A stretch of 40,502 nucleotides of DNA from Pedosphaera sp. GTDB taxonomy: Bacteria > Verrucomicrobiota > Verrucomicrobiia > Limisphaerales > UBA1096. The first letter of the stretch is position 1. The number at the start of each line of letters is the position of its first letter. The stretch lies in assembly GCA_022451065.1 (NCBI GenBank), contig JAKUOU010000030.1, positions 1-40,502 of the forward strand. The letters are read 5' to 3'. This document shows positions 34,594 through 40,502 of this stretch, piece by piece. The position numbers and the translations under genes are program-made. The notes under the pieces were generated by a model, which saw only the letters and a program-made list of their open reading frames with translations, was not told the origin of the DNA and did no database searches.

Positions 34594-35061
34594 ATGCCGT
34601 ACAGAATCATTGGAGTCGATTTACGAGAGTACGGTCCGGTTGAAACGGAGGAAATACGGGAGTGGATCCACGAGGGTCGTGCCGATGCGAACACTCTTGT
34701 CTGCGATGTTGATGACAAACAGTGGGTAAAGCTGTGCGACCTGATGGAGGTGGTAGATGCCCTTCCCCAGAAGCCAACTGACGGGCCGCAGGCCACGATC
34801 CGGATAAACTACCTTGTCGCGGCGATTCTCTGCACCCTGTTTTGCTGCCTTCCGTTTGGCATCGCCGGCATCCTGTTCGCTGCCCAAGCCAACTCTAAGG
34901 CGAAACAAGGGGATATTCATGGTGCAACGGCCGCAGCGTCAAAAGCCAAGCTAATGTGCATCCTGAGTTTTGTGCTGGGTCTGATCAGCCTCATGTGGTT
35001 TTTCAGCAGTGGCGAGTTCAACCGGATACTGCAGGAAATGCAGGAAACTTTGCCGCGCTGA
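34594..35061 (+). CDS. GYF_2 domain plus CD225/dispanin membrane protein
   Basis: 155 residues. Residues ~3-55 form a GYF_2-type domain ('YGPVETEEIREWIHEGRADANTLV', a peptide-binding fold common in bacterial signalling proteins). Residues ~70-133 match the CD225/dispanin (IFITM-like) signature: 'INYLVAAILCTLFCCLPFGIAGILFAAQ', an 'AKQGDIHGATAAASKAK' loop and a second helix 'CILSFVLGLISLMWFF'. The GYF_2-CD225 combination recurs in bacteria but has no settled function. Immediate linkage to the kinase suggests a common pathway, for instance the dispanin as target or membrane anchor, which is inference only. It converges with coaB, with six bases between them. Confidence 0.87.
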   Translation: MPYRIIGVDLREYGPVETEEIREWIHEGRADANTLVCDVDDKQWVKLCDLMEVVDALPQKPTDGPQATIRINYLVAAILCTLFCCLPFGIAGILFAAQANSKAKQGDIHGATAAASKAKLMCILSFVLGLISLMWFFSSGEFNRILQEMQETLPR

Positions 35062-35067
35062 TCGGCG

Positions 35068-35709
35068 CTAATTGAGCAAGCCGGCCAGCTTGGCGAATAA
35101 CGCCGCTTGGCCGGGCAGGTGCTCCGCTTGACCTTCGGCCGTCAACCAGCCGAAGCCTTCACCATAGGCCGGGCCGTTGACGACGCAGCCGCTGGTTTGG
35201 TTTTCTGAAATCTGCGCCCGCCCTTGACCAAGCGCCGAGTCGCGGTTGCCGTCGACCTCGTACTTCCAGCCGACCAAAAACGCCTTCTCAAACCAGACGC
35301 GCAGGCTGGTGATGATCTTCGGTGTTGGCTTGAGCTCTAGCAGCAACTCACCATCGCGAGTGCCGAGTTTGCCATGGTTCAGCGGCTCGAGTTTGCCACC
35401 GGTAGCCCGGCGAAAAACCTGTCCAGCGGCGAAATCGTTCACGGCGGCCGCGTGAAAAACCGCGTCGACCTTGGCCAAGCGCTCCAGTTTTTCAGCCAGG
35501 TCGGCTGTGGTGGTAAACATCTGAATTTCAACGTCTTCTGGAAGGTCGATGTGGGTGGCCAAGCGGCCGCGAAGTAGGGTTACCTCGTGGCCATCGCTGG
35601 CCAGTCGCTTGGCAAGCCCGGTGCCGAGCCGGCCGGTCGAGCGGTTGGTCAACCGGCGAACCTGGTCGATCGGCTCGTAGGTCGGTCCGGCGGTGACGAT
35701 GCAATGCAT
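35068..35709 (-). CDS. coaB: Stand-alone phosphopantothenate-cysteine ligase domain (CoaB-like)
   Basis: 213 residues from the ATG at 35709 (MHCIVTAGPTYEPID); the longer track start overlaps the upstream gene. It matches the CoaB half of CoaBC: 'TAGPTYEPIDQVRRLTNRSTGRLG', the 'HAAAVNDF' segment (AAVxDF) and 'LELKPTPKIITSL' (usual KxxPKI). CoaB joins phosphopantothenate to cysteine in CoA synthesis. No CoaC decarboxylase domain is fused, so a separate coaC should exist elsewhere, or this is a paralogue with a modified role. It follows the DUF255 lipoprotein gene by 29 bases. Confidence 0.85.
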   Translation of the reverse strand: MHCIVTAGPTYEPIDQVRRLTNRSTGRLGTGLAKRLASDGHEVTLLRGRLATHIDLPEDVEIQMFTTTADLAEKLERLAKVDAVFHAAAVNDFAAGQVFRRATGGKLEPLNHGKLGTRDGELLLELKPTPKIITSLRVWFEKAFLVGWKYEVDGNRDSALGQGRAQISENQTSGCVVNGPAYGEGFGWLTAEGQAEHLPGQAALFAKLAGLLN

Positions 35710-35738
35710 GGGGCTTGTCGCTGGCCAAGCGCCACCGG

Positions 35739-37970
<2,232 letters not shown>

Positions 37971-38020
37971 GGCCGCCGACCTTACCGCCGGTCGCGTGAC
38001 CGGCAAAGCCGGAAAAATAC

Positions 38021-39304
38021 TCACCCCAGCTTGGCCAAGCGTGTGACAAACGCCTCGGCCATGTACTTGATGTTGAACGTATGCTCGGCGGCCTGACGGC
38101 CGGCAGCGGCGCATTTGGTCAAGCGCTCACGGTCGAGCAGCAACTGCCCAATCGCTTTGGCGAGGGCCTGCGGATCGCCTTTTGTGCACAGGGTGCCGGC
38201 TTGGTTTTGTTCAATGAGTTCCGGGAAGCTGGCATCGTTGGGCGCGACCACCGGAACGCCGCTAGCCATTGCCTCGACCACGTACAGGCCAAACGCCTCG
38301 CCGTACAGTGCTGGCACGCTGAGTACTGTGAGCCCACGGTAGAATGCGAGCTTCGCGTCGCGATCAAGATTTGGTCGGAAGGTCGCCTCGCCGAGCAGCC
38401 CTGCATCATGGAGTCGCGCCTTTTGTTTCTCGACGAACATTTTGTCGCTGGGCTGGCAGCCGCCGCCGACAGCCAGCTTGAGTCCCGGCACGGGGCCGGT
38501 TTGCTTCAAGAGGATGAACGTGTCGATGAGCATATCGAGTCCCTTCTCCGGGCACATGCGGGCGAAGTAGCCCAGCACCGGCGGATCGTTCGGCAGAGTG
38601 CTTGGTTCGAAGCCGTCGAGGTTGATGCCATTGTTGATATGCTCGAGCTTGGCGGCGGGGATCCCGGCGCGTTCGGCCATGGTGTTGGCATAATAGCGGG
38701 TCGGCGCGATGAACAGGTCGATGTCGGTGACGCGTTCGTGGAGCTCGGCCCACGTCTGTTCGCGCTGTGGGCTGGGCAGCGAGTCGAGGAACGCATCCTC
38801 GCCCTCGAGAAGGCAGACTACCGGCACGCCGAGCTCCTGCCGGATACGCTTGGCCAGGCCGGCGATCAATGCATTCGACAGGCAGACGACATCCGGTTGC
38901 TCGTGTTCCTTGAGCCAGATGATGAGCTGCTCGAGTTCGCGCGCTTGGTGGCCCGACTCGCCGCGCATCATCGAGAGCGTCAGATCGCCAACTTCTGCGC
39001 CCCGGGTCTTGCCGGCAAAGTTGCCAAGCCAGTTGAGCAGCCACCCGGAGGTGAACCAACGCCGGAGCCAGTTTGGCGCTTTTTGGAAACAGTCGAACTT
39101 CTGCCCGAGATAGACATTGAGCCCGCTGAAGAAGAGCGGCGTACCTTCGCTTTGATCCGCCTCATCCAGCGTGAACGGGAGGTACAGCGGGATCATCAGC
39201 GCATGGTGTCCCATTCGCCTGAGTTGCGCTACGAGGGCGTTGTCGCGGAAACAGTTCCCGCAGTACATACCCCCGGCGCCGGGTGTGATCTGGACGATAT
39301 TCAA
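38021..39304 (-). CDS. GT4-family glycosyltransferase ([12 protein letters not shown] type)
   Basis: 427 residues starting at a TTG (39304); no better start exists upstream in the frame before non-family sequence. GT-B fold: N-terminal '[19 protein letters not shown]' with a Cys-rich loop characteristic of a Planctomycetes/Verrucomicrobia subfamily, a middle '[17 protein letters not shown]', and a C-terminal Rossmann half with '[17 protein letters not shown]' and the retaining-GT motif '[21 protein letters not shown]' (E-x7-E). Donor and acceptor are not predictable. It is first in the run glycosyltransferase, DUF255 lipoprotein, coaB, with 50 bases to the next start. Confidence 0.9.
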   Translation of the reverse strand: MNIVQITPGAGGMYCGNCFRDNALVAQLRRMGHHALMIPLYLPFTLDEADQSEGTPLFFSGLNVYLGQKFDCFQKAPNWLRRWFTSGWLLNWLGNFAGKTRGAEVGDLTLSMMRGESGHQARELEQLIIWLKEHEQPDVVCLSNALIAGLAKRIRQELGVPVVCLLEGEDAFLDSLPSPQREQTWAELHERVTDIDLFIAPTRYYANTMAERAGIPAAKLEHINNGINLDGFEPSTLPNDPPVLGYFARMCPEKGLDMLIDTFILLKQTGPVPGLKLAVGGGCQPSDKMFVEKQKARLHDAGLLGEATFRPNLDRDAKLAFYRGLTVLSVPALYGEAFGLYVVEAMASGVPVVAPNDASFPELIEQNQAGTLCTKGDPQALAKAIGQLLLDRERLTKCAAAGRQAAEHTFNIKYMAEAFVTRLAKLG

Positions 39305-39505
39305 GCCGCTGACTAGCTCCCCCGGAAGGCCGACAGTCTTTCCGAAGCCCCTCCGCTTGGCCAGCAGAAACGCAGGGGATGTCGTGCAACTGAAAACTTG
39401 AAAGCCCGCTTGACCAGGCGCACCGTCTGCCGACCAAGCAAATGACTTTAGGACTTGAACTTTTGGCCGTCGATGGTTCTTTTGCCGTTTGTCGGGGTTG
39501 GATTC

Positions 39506-40255
39506 ATGAAAAAAACAAGAGCCTTCACGTTAATTGAACTGCTGGTGGTTATCGCGATCATTGCGATCCTGGCTGCGTTGCTGCTGCCGGCGTTGTCCCG
39601 GGCCAAGGCCAAGGCCCAAGAGGCGTACTGCGTTAACAATAACAAACAGATCCTTCTCGCTGGCAAGATGTACACCTCGGACAACGACGACAAAAACGTC
39701 GTGATCTTCGTCCACCCGCCTTTTTCAAAAGTGTTCCACACCTGGTATGAGCTGCTCGATCCGTACCTGAATACAACCAACATCCTCGTTTGCCCGTCGC
39801 GCAAGGGCAAACGCATCAAGACCACCCACGTTGGCGGCACTCCCTTCCCATATCCTGTCGCCACCGACTACGCGATGAACCATGTCCTGGGTGGCGAGTT
39901 GAGCCACTGGGTCAACTATGTACACACCAAGGATTCCAATGTTAAAAATCATTCCAAGGTGGTTTATCTTGTGGACTCCGGTGTGCAGGCCAATGCCAGC
40001 AGAAATCCAAGCGTCGACGTGAATTCAACCACGAAATTAGGCGCGTTCATGATCGGCGATCCCGCCGTGATGATCAAAGGCTCCGGTTGTCCTCCCTGCA
40101 TGACCGGCCTGAGCAACCCGTGGTGGGGTGGCCCGCACCTGCGCCACGGCGGGCGCAGTGTCAACTCGCTCTCCGACGGACACGTCGAGGCGATGAATCC
40201 CTCTTGGTTTTACGCAAGGACGCCTTGGTTAAACCCGGCTATCGGCGGCGAGTAA
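39506..40255 (+). CDS. Prepilin-type (H-X9-DG) secreted protein
   Basis: 249 residues from the ATG at 39506; the track's earlier start is not prepilin-like. The N-terminus [22 protein letters not shown] is a type IV prepilin signal with Glu at +5. The -1 residue before the Phe is Ala instead of the usual Gly. A hydrophobic helix, a Lys/Ala-rich stretch and a C-terminal [12 protein letters not shown] (His, nine residues, Asp-Gly) follow. This is the H-X9-DG signature of a family massively expanded in Planctomycetes and Verrucomicrobia, thought to form pseudopilin-like or secreted structures. It stands alone with 201 bases of upstream non-coding sequence. Confidence 0.92.
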   Translation: MKKTRAFTLIELLVVIAIIAILAALLLPALSRAKAKAQEAYCVNNNKQILLAGKMYTSDNDDKNVVIFVHPPFSKVFHTWYELLDPYLNTTNILVCPSRKGKRIKTTHVGGTPFPYPVATDYAMNHVLGGELSHWVNYVHTKDSNVKNHSKVVYLVDSGVQANASRNPSVDVNSTTKLGAFMIGDPAVMIKGSGCPPCMTGLSNPWWGGPHLRHGGRSVNSLSDGHVEAMNPSWFYARTPWLNPAIGGE

Positions 40256-40267
40256 CCTGCTCCCCGC

Positions 40268-40275
40268 TTGGCCAA
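40268..40275. repeat. Iterated palindrome TTGGCCAA just after a stop codon
   Basis: In context CCGCTTGGCCAAGCAGG, 13 bases after the prepilin-like gene's stop. The extended form GCTTGGCCAAGC is a perfect 12-base palindrome. Confidence 0.85.
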
Positions 40276-40364
40276 GCAGGCAGACTGCTGTGTTTGAGGT
40301 TGTTTCATTTTTTTCAATTGCCGACTCTCCCTGTCTTGTTTTTTTTGTGGCCGGTAATCTCGCC

Positions 40365-40502
40365 TCACCGGCTGTTGGAATCCGGCGTGCGCTGTCGGAA
40401 CAATTCAATTTCCCGGAATTCCAGGAGCCCGTTTTCGGCCTGTATTCCGATATACCCATCGAGATTCTTGATGCTGGTCGCGGTTGTGATCAGCGTTCCG
40501 TT
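40365..40502 (-). CDS. C-terminus of a DUF1080 (3-keto-disaccharide hydrolase-like) protein, cut by the window edge
   Basis: Absent from the ORF track because it has no start inside the window. Reading the - strand from 40502 gives 45 sense codons and a TGA at 40367-40365. The peptide includes 'NLDGYIGIQAENGLLEFREIELF', which closely matches the end of DUF1080 / 3-keto-disaccharide hydrolase domains ('GxIGLQxExGxVEFRNI'). Such proteins, usually exported, process glycosides in Verrucomicrobia and Planctomycetes. Only the last ~45 residues are visible, so subcellular location and integrity cannot be judged. Confidence 0.8.
   Translation of the reverse strand, partial: NGTLITTATSIKNLDGYIGIQAENGLLEFREIELFRQRTPDSNSR

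Noticed and set aside
38081-39316. 411-codon + strand ORF opposite the glycosyltransferase
   Set aside because: Antisense shadow; the - strand frame carries the GT4 motifs.
40350-40372. Inverted repeat GCCGGT / ACCGGC next to a T run near the right edge
   Set aside because: The T run precedes the stem on the + strand and becomes an A run after it on the - strand, so it is not an intrinsic terminator for either flanking gene; the stem is short.

Overview
The window looks like a Verrucomicrobiota chromosome, probably in or near the subdivision 3 (Pedosphaera/Limisphaerales) assemblage. That is inferred from gene content, not from a marker gene. The clues are an H-X9-DG prepilin-type protein, a Tat-exported Gfo/Idh/MocA oxidoreductase, a DUF1080-type hydrolase fragment, a glycosyltransferase starting with a [12 protein letters not shown] motif, a DUF5117-type zinc metalloprotease, giant secreted Ig/InlB-repeat proteins, and a GYF_2-dispanin protein beside a kinase. 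G+C is roughly 60% in most genes and visibly lower in one secreted-protein gene (11101-13680). I saw no tRNA, rRNA, CRISPR array, insertion sequence or phage gene.

Layout. 1-9295 (+): one giant secreted or surface protein, open at the left edge, made of a propeller-like head, Ig-like domains, four copies of a ~420-residue composite module, four cadherin/Big-like domains and a LamG-like domain. 9425-10956 (-): a Tat-exported oxidoreductase and a small membrane protein. 11101-13680 (+): a secreted protein with a 222-residue tandem duplication and a CBM6/35-like domain, ending at a bidirectional terminator shared with glnB (-), which has a perfect-looking sigma-54 promoter. 14391-16881 (+): murJ and purU. 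16891-24167 (-): a compact nine-gene SUF Fe-S assembly operon (fur/perR-like, sufB, sufC, sufD, sufE, sufT, sufS, a degenerate rhodanese, a NifU/IscU-like scaffold). A Fur/PerR-type inverted repeat lies upstream of its first gene. 24257-28880 (-): ribBA, hrpB, cysQ. 29058-31901 (+): secreted zinc metalloprotease, then a strong hairpin terminator. 32085-35061 (+): Nramp-like transporter, a kinase with altered catalytic motifs, and a GYF_2-dispanin membrane protein. 35068-39304 (-): glycosyltransferase, YyaL/DUF255 lipoprotein and stand-alone coaB. 39506-40255 (+): prepilin-like protein. 40365-40502 (-): C-terminus of a DUF1080 protein, absent from the ORF track.

How the genes fit together. The SUF cluster is the clearest functional unit: SufS and SufE supply sulfur, SufBCD is the scaffold, SufT and a U-type protein assist, and a metalloregulator heads the operon. 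Several other genes concern envelope and exported proteins (murJ, metalloprotease, oxidoreductase, prepilin, giant adhesin-like protein).

The most unusual signal is not a gene. The palindrome TTGGCCAA, usually within an extended GCGCTTGGCCAAGCGC, occurs 24 times by eye in 40.5 kb, against about 0.5 expected from base composition. It occurs in coding and non-coding DNA, in unrelated genes and on both sides of operons, with several copies just after stop codons or in promoter regions. It behaves like a highly iterated palindrome (compare HIP1 of cyanobacteria) or an uptake-type signal, and I know of no description of it in this phylum.
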